Assembly (NCBI GenBank): GCA_018385335.1
Contig: JAHAZN010000081.1
Coordinates: forward strand, 1 to 50,650
DNA length: 50,650 nt
Reading direction: 5' to 3'
Source: Prevotella sp.
GTDB taxonomy: Bacteria; Bacteroidota; Bacteroidia; Bacteroidales; Bacteroidaceae
Shown: piece by piece, positions 31,801-39,424 of the stretch
Layout of the letters: each line of letters begins with the position of its first letter
Position numbering within the stretch: the first letter of the stretch is position 1
The notes under the pieces: generated by a model
Databases searched by the model: none
What the model was told of the DNA's origin: nothing
Seen by the model: the letters and a program-made list of their open reading frames with translations, nothing else
Translations under genes and position numbers: made by a program

Positions 31801-32001
31801 GATGGTTCTTATCTCCTGTGACACGTTGCCACTCTCTCCCACCTTATAGTGGAAGTTGTCGTCGAATCCTGCATTTTGAAGATACATAGTTGTCACATCA
31901 TGCCATGTCTGTGCCATGATTTGCATACTCGTGAAAACTGTAAGCAAAAGGCTGAATAGTTTGAAGTTAGCATTCGTCATAGTTAGCAGATTTTTAATCA
32001 T
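28825..32001 (-). CDS. Large secreted zincin-like protein with symmetric binding modules
   Basis: A 1058-residue exported protein (signal peptide ending 'MQIMAQ', start at 32001 or at the Met eight codons later). Order seen: a galactose-binding-like beta-sandwich (about 32-220), a FIVAR-like three-helix segment (about 228-295), an FN3-like domain (about 300-395), a metalloprotease-like region with H471-E-L-L-H475-G-I-G, a region resembling a ricin-type trefoil (about 590-740), a second FIVAR-like helix segment (about 755-830), a second beta-sandwich (about 835-1000) and an 'YSLDGRLL...GLYIINGKKVMR' tail. The tail is the kind used for surface secretion or anchoring. The third zinc ligand is not at the metzincin position (+10 is Pro). 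It may be a surface glycoprotein- or glycan-directed protease; substrate unknown. Confidence 0.65.
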   Translation of the reverse strand: MIKNLLTMTNANFKLFSLLLTVFTSMQIMAQTWHDVTTMYLQNAGFDDNFHYKVGESGNVSQEIRTIDGWTNNFTMNYTITGVYQWGTAKTFNKAEVPATGFDGTSQGGGLALSTGWSQAMLLEQSVKLPKGKYGLVTAVYNGATVDAGTSRMGWLPASGTSVLSAKISFPVKAWQADTVWFEIDALTAGKIQIGYQAAAMGSDNSAKILIDFVQLLRDTPLGKVDVDGKKEDLKLLLDQATTLYGDGQGNAADALKQVIDAAQGVYDNAGATMEEVTQSMTALEEAMTAYRWNNPTGEMPQVSTDKRYARGATMAFGRMTAKGTNIIEKGFCFATHQSPTINDQRSLKTLENNGLIYCLENLEPGTEYFMRAYAITDGYQVGYGDEIRFYTIPKGNISYTIREGGDAAAVQRITNAVKTAVNYWNNLTSIPSFNTSVGYNSGVPTAECSYGGWMSVGSNASYQATGTILHELLHGIGVIPWADTEWSRHNLRSGVNGDGKGTGYWLGDRVTEVLRFWDNNSSSRLNGDYQHMWPYGINGASEDNGKEVLYIGNGLVCQALGEDGLQHTSSSFARPYHAFNHQDGEKMYIRNESEECGLYNSFLVTDKEGLLVWKRMSIKEAMENDSAAWLLSFTPNNQYYQIKNAATGAYVTYVSAGKNGIKTVVRERPLTTNNFQLMKGRIDVTMGGSNTGKRGYWVIYPQANWQPQCLTSSSDGAVTATTFDIANTSTKQRWLILTKEEIEGMELQAAQGMKNLLNEALTTLKTLTDVPHREEVAGTDEATQTTVDRVKEEAATATSSEEVQLLIEEVQTATLHFLEGASPTDISKPFVLTYMLDNPGMDSGDGWSVSPVIGYSCGEFYQKTFDMYQTVKALPAGTYQWCANAFQRPGSSSSVYDTYMSQSAVITAWLYAGNNKQKLMNICEEMQTKKIGGNESTVGGSLYIPNDMQAASLYFKKGLYDNRLTFEMNEGGDLTMGIKVTSVPSSYWCIFDNFRLYYYGRTDIDKITSISEVSEGRHAMTGFTVYSLDGRLLMKNASSIEGLPRGLYIINGKKVMR

Positions 32002-32096
32002 TATTCTTGTTATTCATTCGTTCTTTCTGACTGTCTCGTTCGTTGTTGTAACGTTAGTATTTTTCTTTCTCGTTGGGCTATCATCTATAGTCTTGG

Positions 32097-32126
32097 CAAA
32101 AATACAAAAAAGAACGCATACTGCAA
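32097..32126 (-). promoter_or_regulatory. Promoter for the zincin-like gene
   Basis: On the minus strand TTG (32126-32124), 19 bases, then TATTTTTG (32104-32097): an exact match to the Bacteroidota pattern. The leader would be about 90 bases. Confidence 0.65.
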
Positions 32127-32148
32127 CATAAACGGAAAAAAAAATCAC

Positions 32149-32185
32149 GAAAAAAGAGGTGCGCTCTTTGGAAGTCACACCTCTT
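32149..32185 (-). terminator. Terminator after the peptide transporter gene
   Basis: An eight-pair stem (32154-32161 with 32178-32185) with a 16-base loop is followed on the minus strand by TTTTT. It lies 22 bases beyond the transporter stop codon. Confidence 0.7.
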
Positions 32186-32207
32186 ATACTGTGTCGATTT
32201 GGGGTTT

Positions 32208-33737
32208 TCAGCAAACCTTTTCCAATCGCTTCATCATGCAGAACATAAAGAGGGCAGAGAGGAGACAGAGAACGATGAACACTGTCCATACCACCCAGAG
32301 GGGCAGTTCACCCCAGAGGAAACCACCCACACTGACGAGGAGATTACCGAAGGCAGTGGCAACAAACCATCCACCCATCATCATTCCCTTATATTTGGGA
32401 GGAGCAACCTTCGAGACGAAGGAGATACCCATGGGTGAGAGCAAGAGTTCAGCGAAAGTGAGCACGAGATAAGTGCCGATGAGCCAGTTGGGAGAGACGT
32501 AGGTAGCGGTACCGACCTCGACAGCCTCAGCCTGAGCAACAGGAGAGAGCAGACCGAAAGAGGCGAATGCCATCACGCCGAAACCAACGGCAGCAACGAG
32601 CATACCATAGGCAATCTTGCGGGGAGCAGAAGGCTCCTTACCACGCTTTGCCAGCGCACTGAAGATGGCAAGACTCACAGGAGTGAGGGCGACCACATAA
32701 CAGGGGTTAAACTGCTGAAAGATAGGTGCTGACACCTCTACGGCTGAGGTGGTGTTGACATACTGCCATCCGAGGAAACCGATGCAGAGGAGGAGCATTG
32801 CACCTGAAATGAGTTGACCCTTCAGACCTTTGCTTTGGAAGAGACCGAAGAGGGCATAGACAATAATGATGATGGCTACAAGGTTGAACACGTCGAAGGC
32901 CATTGCCTGAACGCCTTCAGCACTCTTGGCGGTAAACTCATTGGCAAAATAAGTGAGCGTCAGTCCGTTCTGATGGAATGCCATCCAGAAGAAGATGACG
33001 ACAGCGAACACGAGACAGAGAGCAACAATGCGCGCACGAGTGTCGGCGGGAGAGAGTGTCTCACCGGCATTCTCCTGTGCAGCACCCTTGGCAGCTGCCT
33101 GCTTCCCTCCTTCTACATGACGGAAGGTGTTGCGGGTGGCATAATAGATAAGGATAGAGAGGATGAGTGAGGCGCATGCCACAGCGAAGGCAAAGTGATA
33201 GGAATCGTTCTCCGTGATGCCTAGATTTGCCTGTGCCCATCTCATTATCTCCACTGCTGCCGTAGGTGCAAAGAGTGCACCGAGGTTAATGGCCATGTAG
33301 AAGATTGAGAAGCCGGCATCGCGACGGTCAGCATACCGAGGGTCATTATACAGGTCGCCTACCATCACCTGGAGGTTACCCTTAAACAGACCCGTACCGA
33401 GGGCGATGAGGATGAGGGCTCCTACCATAGCTATCAGCGCCAGCGTTTCACCGCCAAGGGGAGCAGAGAGCAATAGGTAACCAAAGAACATGATGATGAT
33501 GCCAATGGTGACCATACGACCAAAACCAAACTTATCGGCCATCATACCTCCGAAAAGGGGGAGGAAATAGACCAACATAAGAAAACTGCTGTAGATAATT
33601 CCAGCTACTCCAGCATCGAGCCCAAAGTTGGCTCGGAGAAACAAAGCAAAGACGGCAAGCATGGTGTAGTAACCAAAGCGCTCACCTGTATTGGCAAGGG
33701 CCAATGCAAAAAGTCCTTTAGGTTGTCCTTCAAACAT
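32208..33737 (-). CDS. POT family proton-coupled oligopeptide transporter
   Basis: A 509-residue inner-membrane protein with at least twelve hydrophobic helices, of the major facilitator POT/PTR family, importing di- and tripeptides. The first helix carries 'ANTGERFGYYTM' (residues 15-26): the conserved E-x-x-E-R-F-x-Y-Y motif keeps E19 and R20, but the first Glu is N16. Other family marks are 'GGMMADKFGFGR' after helix 2, 'GTGLFKGNLQVMVGDLY' in helix 4 and 'MGISFVSKVAPPKYKGMMMG' in helix 10. The same first motif is, from memory, common in Bacteroidales homologues. It is flanked by a terminator downstream and probably works with secreted peptidases, two of which are encoded in this window. 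Confidence 0.9.
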   Translation of the reverse strand: MFEGQPKGLFALALANTGERFGYYTMLAVFALFLRANFGLDAGVAGIIYSSFLMLVYFLPLFGGMMADKFGFGRMVTIGIIIMFFGYLLLSAPLGGETLALIAMVGALILIALGTGLFKGNLQVMVGDLYNDPRYADRRDAGFSIFYMAINLGALFAPTAAVEIMRWAQANLGITENDSYHFAFAVACASLILSILIYYATRNTFRHVEGGKQAAAKGAAQENAGETLSPADTRARIVALCLVFAVVIFFWMAFHQNGLTLTYFANEFTAKSAEGVQAMAFDVFNLVAIIIIVYALFGLFQSKGLKGQLISGAMLLLCIGFLGWQYVNTTSAVEVSAPIFQQFNPCYVVALTPVSLAIFSALAKRGKEPSAPRKIAYGMLVAAVGFGVMAFASFGLLSPVAQAEAVEVGTATYVSPNWLIGTYLVLTFAELLLSPMGISFVSKVAPPKYKGMMMGGWFVATAFGNLLVSVGGFLWGELPLWVVWTVFIVLCLLSALFMFCMMKRLEKVC

Positions 33738-33810
33738 AAGATTATTGTTATTTAAAATTATTGATGATTATTCTTGTTCTCTGTTCTCCATGATGTCAGG
33801 TCATCTCTCA

Positions 33811-34584
33811 TCACCTTATCTTGGGGTTGTTGCTCCTTGCGATATCAAAGAGCCAGGTGAGTTTGACCACGATATTCCCCAGGTTACTACGCCCGAAGAA
33901 GTCGCGTTTAGAGTTGCCATAGATATCTCCTAATCCATAATAATAGCGGCCTTCCACCATCACATGACCTATCTTAGGATGCGAATACTCGAGTCCGAGT
34001 CCGGCTGCTATACCATAGTCGAACTTACGTTCTATGGCCATAGAGTCCTGCGGCGCCTGTTTCATCACGCCATTACGGTCATCAACATTTCGTTGTGAGA
34101 AGTCGAAATTGGTCTTCACCTTGTCTCCGAGGAAGAAGCCCATCTGTGGTCCTGCCTGGAAAAAGAACTGGAATCCCTTGCGCTCTCGTCCCCACCCCAT
34201 TCGTGCGAAGACGGGCACCTGCACATAAGTCATCTGTCGTTCGTAGGCCTCAGGCTGTCCCGTAACAGGGTTGATAACGGGCAGGTCATCGGCAGTGAGT
34301 ATCTCTTCCTTCCATCCCGTCTGGGTGTAGTTGACCTCGGCAACGATAGCACAGATACTCTTGAAATATTTCTCACAGGTGTAACGCAGGGTGAGGCCGC
34401 CTGTTAGACCGCCCATCGTCTGTTGAGGAATCTCTGGGTCGAAGCCCACGGTGCTCATCACATAACCTCCGTTCACACCGAGCGACAACTCACTGCGGTA
34501 TTCGCCCACCTGAGCTTTCACTGCCACATCAGGAAGGAGAGTAAGTAGAGTAAGGAGCAGAAAGATATGGAGTGTTCTCATCAT
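33811..34584 (-). CDS. PorT-like outer-membrane beta-barrel protein
   Basis: A 257-residue protein with a signal peptide (ending 'VAVKAQ') and alternating strands ending mostly in aromatic residues, the pattern of a small eight-stranded outer-membrane barrel of the PorT/OMP_b-brl_2 type: 'SELSLGVNGGYVMSTVGF', 'AIVAEVNYTQTGWKEE', 'YVQVPVFARMGWG', 'FQAGPQMGFFLGDKV', 'YGIAAGLGLEYSH'. Some members are accessory to type IX secretion, others are of unknown role; the sequence alone does not decide. Its ATG overlaps the stop of the upstream gene as TAATG, so the two are translationally coupled. Confidence 0.75.
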   Translation of the reverse strand: MMRTLHIFLLLTLLTLLPDVAVKAQVGEYRSELSLGVNGGYVMSTVGFDPEIPQQTMGGLTGGLTLRYTCEKYFKSICAIVAEVNYTQTGWKEEILTADDLPVINPVTGQPEAYERQMTYVQVPVFARMGWGRERKGFQFFFQAGPQMGFFLGDKVKTNFDFSQRNVDDRNGVMKQAPQDSMAIERKFDYGIAAGLGLEYSHPKIGHVMVEGRYYYGLGDIYGNSKRDFFGRSNLGNIVVKLTWLFDIARSNNPKIR

Positions 34585-35744
34585 TAGTAGTGAAGGGTTT
34601 CTGTTTTATGAATGGGCTGATAATGGATGAGCAGTACACTTCTGTTCTTCCACCCGCCTTTGGGCGACACTCGCTCAAAGCGCAGAGGGGTCTGTATGGG
34701 GGTATATCCCACCGTTCCCAATGCCCCCGTAAACTCGCTTCCGTAGAGATGGAGCCCCTTGAGGAAAAAGTAACCATGGTCGAAACCTGTGATGGCGAAA
34801 CGCGGGAGCGAAGGCATCATGTCGGCATGGAAGTTCCAACGATATTTCTGATTGATGCGCTGGGTCTTCGACGAGAGCAGGTCAGTGTTGAATGCCGCCG
34901 GGATATACACATTAAACCGGTAGAAGTTGTCGAGATTGTACTTGGTGTACATCATCCACTCCGTATAACCAAACATCCTGATGTTCAGCGAGGTGTTGTT
35001 GGCTGTGAGGTTATTGAGCTTAGCAAACACTACGTTGAGCTCGGGTGAGCGCCCTGTGTTGAGTACCACGACATTGGGCATCTTCGTACTGAAAGCCTTC
35101 GCAAACTGACTCTCCGAAGATTTGATGTTGGTGATGGAATAGGTGCGTCCCAGCTCCTCTAATCGTTTCCTGAGTGGGAAAGTGAAAACTCCCTTCTTGC
35201 TGGTGGTATCGTTGCAGTCGATGATGACCGTATGACAGCCCTCAAACTGCTTCACATAACGCTGGATAACAGCATCGTTGAAGTCGTCATTGCTCTGATA
35301 AACCTGGTAGATATTAGGATTCTCCTGGATGGCAGGGGCGTTGATACTGAAGGGGATGAGCATCTTGGCTCCTGTCTTCTTCACGAAGTCTGACATGGCG
35401 GGCACCTGTTTGGAATAGAGGGGACCTACGATGAGATCACATTTCTCTGCTTTCTTATCCTTCAGCACTTGACTGATGTCCGCATCCTCAGCCACGTTCC
35501 ATGCACTGACATCGATGGAGATACCCTCCATCTTCAGACTGTCGCAAGCCATGAGGAATCCTCGGTAGTATTCCACCATGCGCCGACCGTCGCCATTCAC
35601 ATCATGCAGGGGGAGCATCACTCCCACACGGAGAGCGCGTTTGCGCATATCGCTCGCCGACAATTGTCCCTTCAGCGTCTGGGGGAGAAATGTGCAGGCT
35701 ATAAGAAGAAGCCATACAAACAGATGACTATAGAGTTTCATCAT
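34584..35744 (-). CDS. Exported protein with periplasmic-binding-protein type 1 fold
   Basis: A 386-residue protein with a signal peptide (ending 'TLKGQ'). The mature part looks like the amino-acid-binding, Leu/Ile/Val-type periplasmic fold: 'RVGVMLPLHDVNGDGRRMVEYYRGFLMACDSL', 'CDLIVGPLYSKQVPAMSDF', 'IPFSINAPAIQENPNIYQVYQSNDD', 'AITGFDHGYFFLKGL'. In many Bacteroidota this fold is preceded by LysM peptidoglycan-binding repeats; none is present here. No transporter genes are nearby. Translational coupling with the PorT-like barrel suggests a joint envelope function rather than nutrient uptake (inference). It has an exact promoter at 35770-35800. Confidence 0.7.
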   Translation of the reverse strand: MMKLYSHLFVWLLLIACTFLPQTLKGQLSASDMRKRALRVGVMLPLHDVNGDGRRMVEYYRGFLMACDSLKMEGISIDVSAWNVAEDADISQVLKDKKAEKCDLIVGPLYSKQVPAMSDFVKKTGAKMLIPFSINAPAIQENPNIYQVYQSNDDFNDAVIQRYVKQFEGCHTVIIDCNDTTSKKGVFTFPLRKRLEELGRTYSITNIKSSESQFAKAFSTKMPNVVVLNTGRSPELNVVFAKLNNLTANNTSLNIRMFGYTEWMMYTKYNLDNFYRFNVYIPAAFNTDLLSSKTQRINQKYRWNFHADMMPSLPRFAITGFDHGYFFLKGLHLYGSEFTGALGTVGYTPIQTPLRFERVSPKGGWKNRSVLLIHYQPIHKTETLHY

Positions 35745-35769
35745 ATCAATAATTTGTGTTATCAGGCTA

Positions 35770-35800
35770 CAAAATTACAGAAAAAGGATGGATAAATCAA
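35770..35800 (-). promoter_or_regulatory. Promoter for the binding-fold and PorT-like genes
   Basis: On the minus strand TTG (35800-35798), 20 bases, then TAATTTTG (35777-35770), an exact match. The leader to the ATG at 35744 would be about 20 bases. Confidence 0.65.
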
Positions 35801-35810
35801 CATTATTGCG

Positions 35811-35818
35811 TAATTTTG
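35811..35818 (+). promoter_or_regulatory. -7 element for the type B secretion-domain gene and uvrA
   Basis: TAATTTTG at 35811-35818 matches TAnnTTTG and lies 19 bases before the ATG. No clear TTG stands at -33. It is back to back with the leftward promoter at 35770-35800. Confidence 0.45.
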
Positions 35819-35837
35819 CAGAAATATATACGCAAAA

Positions 35838-36512
35838 ATGAACAAGTCACGCTTCTTGGCTACGCTGTTGATGGTGTTCTGCCTGCTTCAGCTCCATGCC
35901 GATTTCACCCCCACAGCTTATTATGTACTCGATGGGGAAGAAAGTTCTACCACCGATATGCTCAATGATGCTCAGGCGCCGCTCCTTGTCACCTTCAAGG
36001 CAAATCCTGAGAACCTCGGCGATGAACCGGTGAGCTACGAATGGCGGTTTCAGAAGGAGGGCTCCACTTCTACCTTCCTCACCCGTTATGAGGAAGAGAC
36101 GAGCTATGAGTTCAGAGAGAGTGGCACCACGGCGGTATCGCTCTATGTGAGCTATCCCAGCAGCGACCAACCCGAACTCATCTCCACCATACGTATCAAT
36201 ATCAGCAACAGCCTGTTGGAGATGCCCAACGCCTTCTCTCCTAATGGCGATGGCATCAACGATATCTACAAGGCGAAGAGCAACTACAAGAGTATTGTGG
36301 AGTTTAAGGCAATCATCCTCAACCGCTGGGGACAGAAGATCTATGAATGGACGGACCTCAATGGGGGATGGGATGGCACATGGCACGGCAGTAAGGTGAA
36401 GGCGGGTGTCTATTTCGTCATCGTGAAGGCGAAGGGTGCCGATGGAAGAAACTATGAGATAAAGAGGGATGTCAACCTCATGCGCGACTACACCGAGCAG
36501 ACAAACCAATGA
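35838..36512 (+). CDS. Exported protein with type B type-IX-secretion C-terminal domain (gliding-motility-associated, CHU_C)
   Basis: A 224-residue protein: signal peptide (cleavage near residue 21, 'LQLHAD'), a small PKD/immunoglobulin-like domain (about 45-122, 'VSYEWRF...[10 protein letters not shown]') and a C-terminal CHU_C domain from 129: '[17 protein letters not shown]', '[12 protein letters not shown]', 'GGWDGTWHG', '[15 protein letters not shown]'. This domain directs cargo through the type IX secretion system in Bacteroidota. The cargo part is so small that it may serve as an adaptor or as a conserved component rather than an enzyme. It is divergent from the PBP-fold and PorT-like pair and 16 bases before uvrA. 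Confidence 0.85.
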   Translation: MNKSRFLATLLMVFCLLQLHADFTPTAYYVLDGEESSTTDMLNDAQAPLLVTFKANPENLGDEPVSYEWRFQKEGSTSTFLTRYEEETSYEFRESGTTAVSLYVSYPSSDQPELISTIRINISNSLLEMPNAFSPNGDGINDIYKAKSNYKSIVEFKAIILNRWGQKIYEWTDLNGGWDGTWHGSKVKAGVYFVIVKAKGADGRNYEIKRDVNLMRDYTEQTNQ

Positions 36513-36528
36513 ATGAAGGCAGACAGAC

Positions 36529-39354
36529 ATGAACAAGGATAAGTCAACGGAAACGCTACAGGTGTGGGGAGCAAGGGTGCATAACCTCAAGAACATTGAT
36601 GTCTGCATCCCTCGCAACAGTCTCACTGTCATCACGGGACTCTCTGGCTCCGGGAAATCATCACTCGCCTTCGACACCATCTTTGCTGAAGGACAGCGAC
36701 GCTATATTGAGACATTCTCTGCCTATGCCCGCAATTTCCTCGGGGGGATGGAACGACCTGATGTCGATAAAATCACAGGACTTAGTCCGGTCATCAGCAT
36801 CGAACAGAAGACCACCAACAGAAACCCTCGCTCTACCGTAGGCACAACAACGGAGATTTACGATTATCTGCGTCTCCTCTTTGCACGAGCAGGCATAGCA
36901 CACAGCTATCTCACGGGCGAAGAGATGGTAAGATTTACCGAGGAGGGGGTCATCAACATGATTATCGAGCGGTATAAAGGAAAGAAAATCTATATCCTCG
37001 CACCCGTGGTGAGAGGAAGGAAGGGACACTATAGAGAACTCTTTGAACGATTGAGAAACAAGGGGTTCCTCAGGGTACGCACCGATGGTGAACTGCTGGA
37101 GCTCACAGAGGGAATGAAGGTGGACCGATATAAGGTGCATGACATCGAGGTGGTCATCGATCGTCTAAAGGTGGATAAGACACTTCATGGCGACGACCTC
37201 CGACTGCAACGGTCGGTGGCGACGGCAATGAAACAGGGCGACGGACTGCTCATGGTAATGGATGCCGACACGCAGGAAACGAAATACTACTCGAAACGTC
37301 TGATGTGCCCCACCACAGGACTCGCCTACAACGATCCCTCGCCCAACCTCTTCTCGTTCAACTCTCCTCAGGGGGCATGTCAACGGTGCAAAGGTATGGG
37401 TATCGTGGACGAACTCGACCTTAACAAGATGATTCCTCAACGGGAAAAGAGCATCTATGAGGGTGGTATCCTCCCGCTGGGAAAATATAAAAACCAACTG
37501 ATATTCTGGCAGATTGAGGCGATATTAAAGAAATATGACTACCATCTGAAAACACCCATCAGGGATATTCCTGAAGAGGCGCTCAACGAGATTCTCTATG
37601 GGGCATTAGAGAAGGTGAGGATAGAGAAAGAGGTGGTGCACACCTCGAGCGACTACTACACCGACTACGATGGTCTGGTGAAGTATTTTCAGAACATGAT
37701 GGAGATGGACGACTCGGCAACGATGCAGAAATGGGCTGACCAGTTTCTCTCCACTCACACCTGTCCTGAATGTCAAGGTGAACGCCTCAACAGGGAGGCA
37801 CGCTCCTACAGTGTGGGCGACAAGACCATCTCGCAACTCGCGGCTATGGACATCGCCGAACTGAAAGAATGGGTAGTCAACATCAACAGTCAACTATCTT
37901 CACAGCAACAGCTTATCGCTGAAGAGATTCTTAAGGAGATAGGTCAACGACTGCAGTTCCTGCTCGACGTTGGTCTCGACTACCTCTCACTCAACCGTCC
38001 CTCTGCCTCTCTGTCGGGCGGTGAGAGCCAGCGCATACGTCTCGCCACACAGATAGGGTCGCAACTTGTCAATGTGCTCTATATCCTCGACGAACCGAGC
38101 ATCGGACTGCATCAGCGTGACAACGAACGGCTTATCCGTTCACTCAAGGCTCTTCGAGACCTGGGGAACACGGTGATTGTCGTGGAGCACGACAGAGATA
38201 TGATGATGGCTGCCGACTATATCATCGACATCGGCCCTAAGGCAGGACGGCATGGTGGCGAGGTGGTCTTCCAAGGTACACCACAGGAGATGATTAAGGC
38301 ACATACTCTCACTGCCGACTATCTCAATGGTGAGAAGACCATCCCTGTGCCTGAACACCGCCGCAAAGGTAACGGCAAGCAGCTCGTGCTGAGAGGAGCC
38401 ACGGGAAACAACCTTAAGAAGGTGGACGTAAACTTCCCCTTAGGGACACTCATCTTGGTAACGGGGGTCAGCGGTTCAGGCAAATCGACACTCATCAACG
38501 AGACCCTGCAACCCATACTCAGTCAGCATTTCTATCACTCTCTAAAAAATCCCATGGCTTACCAGGATATCACCGGTCTGGATGATGTTGACAAGGTGGT
38601 GAATGTAGATCAGAGTCCGTTGGGACGCACACCGCGCTCTAATCCTGCCACCTATACCGGGGTGTTTAGCGACATCCGTTCGCTCTTTGTATCGCTCCCT
38701 GAAGCTAAGATAAGGGGATATAAGGCGGGACGCTTCTCCTTCAACGTCAAGGGGGGACGGTGTGAAGTGTGCGGCGGCAATGGTTACAAGATGATAGAGA
38801 TGAACTTTCTGCCCAACGTGATGGTTCCCTGCGAAGCTTGTCAAGGCAAACGTTACAACAGGGAGACACTCGAGGTGAGATATAAGGGGAAGAGCATCGC
38901 TGATGTGCTCAACATGACCATCAACCAGGCGGTGGAGTTCTTTGAGAATGTCCCCGATATCCTAAGAAAGATAAAGACTCTTAAAGAGGTGGGACTGGGA
39001 TATATCAAACTAGGACAGCCCTCCACCACCCTCTCGGGCGGTGAGAGCCAGCGTGTGAAACTGGCTACCGAACTGAGCAAGAAGGACACGGGCAACACGC
39101 TGTATATCCTCGATGAACCTACCACAGGTCTGCATTTCGAGGACATACGTATCCTCGCAGAGGTGCTGCAGCAGTTGGTGGACAGAGGAAACACCGTGGT
39201 GGTGATAGAGCATAACACCGACCTCATCAAACTGGCTGACTATATCATCGATATGGGCCCCGAGGGGGGACGCAACGGTGGTGAGGTGGTGGCATGTGGT
39301 ACCCCTGAAGAGGTGAAAAAAAGTGGGAAAGGAGCCACAGGAAAATATCTCTAA
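36529..39354 (+). CDS. uvrA: Excinuclease ABC subunit A
   Basis: A 941-residue damage-recognition ATPase of nucleotide excision repair. It has two ABC modules: Walker A 'GLSGSGKSS' at 37-45 with signature 'LSGGESQR' from 495, and Walker A 'GVSGSGKST' at 646-654 with signature 'LSGGESQR' from 835. The C-terminal zinc finger is complete ('[10 protein letters not shown]' and '[10 protein letters not shown]'). The N-terminal one is not: the first pair reads C260-P-T-T, while C284 and C287 ('CQRC') remain. The ATG at 36529 lies 16 bases after the preceding stop, so the gene probably shares that message. Length and all other motifs are normal. Confidence 0.96.
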   Translation: MNKDKSTETLQVWGARVHNLKNIDVCIPRNSLTVITGLSGSGKSSLAFDTIFAEGQRRYIETFSAYARNFLGGMERPDVDKITGLSPVISIEQKTTNRNPRSTVGTTTEIYDYLRLLFARAGIAHSYLTGEEMVRFTEEGVINMIIERYKGKKIYILAPVVRGRKGHYRELFERLRNKGFLRVRTDGELLELTEGMKVDRYKVHDIEVVIDRLKVDKTLHGDDLRLQRSVATAMKQGDGLLMVMDADTQETKYYSKRLMCPTTGLAYNDPSPNLFSFNSPQGACQRCKGMGIVDELDLNKMIPQREKSIYEGGILPLGKYKNQLIFWQIEAILKKYDYHLKTPIRDIPEEALNEILYGALEKVRIEKEVVHTSSDYYTDYDGLVKYFQNMMEMDDSATMQKWADQFLSTHTCPECQGERLNREARSYSVGDKTISQLAAMDIAELKEWVVNINSQLSSQQQLIAEEILKEIGQRLQFLLDVGLDYLSLNRPSASLSGGESQRIRLATQIGSQLVNVLYILDEPSIGLHQRDNERLIRSLKALRDLGNTVIVVEHDRDMMMAADYIIDIGPKAGRHGGEVVFQGTPQEMIKAHTLTADYLNGEKTIPVPEHRRKGNGKQLVLRGATGNNLKKVDVNFPLGTLILVTGVSGSGKSTLINETLQPILSQHFYHSLKNPMAYQDITGLDDVDKVVNVDQSPLGRTPRSNPATYTGVFSDIRSLFVSLPEAKIRGYKAGRFSFNVKGGRCEVCGGNGYKMIEMNFLPNVMVPCEACQGKRYNRETLEVRYKGKSIADVLNMTINQAVEFFENVPDILRKIKTLKEVGLGYIKLGQPSTTLSGGESQRVKLATELSKKDTGNTLYILDEPTTGLHFEDIRILAEVLQQLVDRGNTVVVIEHNTDLIKLADYIIDMGPEGGRNGGEVVACGTPEEVKKSGKGATGKYL

Positions 39355-39424
39355 CCTCGCTCCCATAGGCATAAGAGCAAACAACTAACACATTATATAT
39401 TATTACAAATAAGCTTAGTACGTA

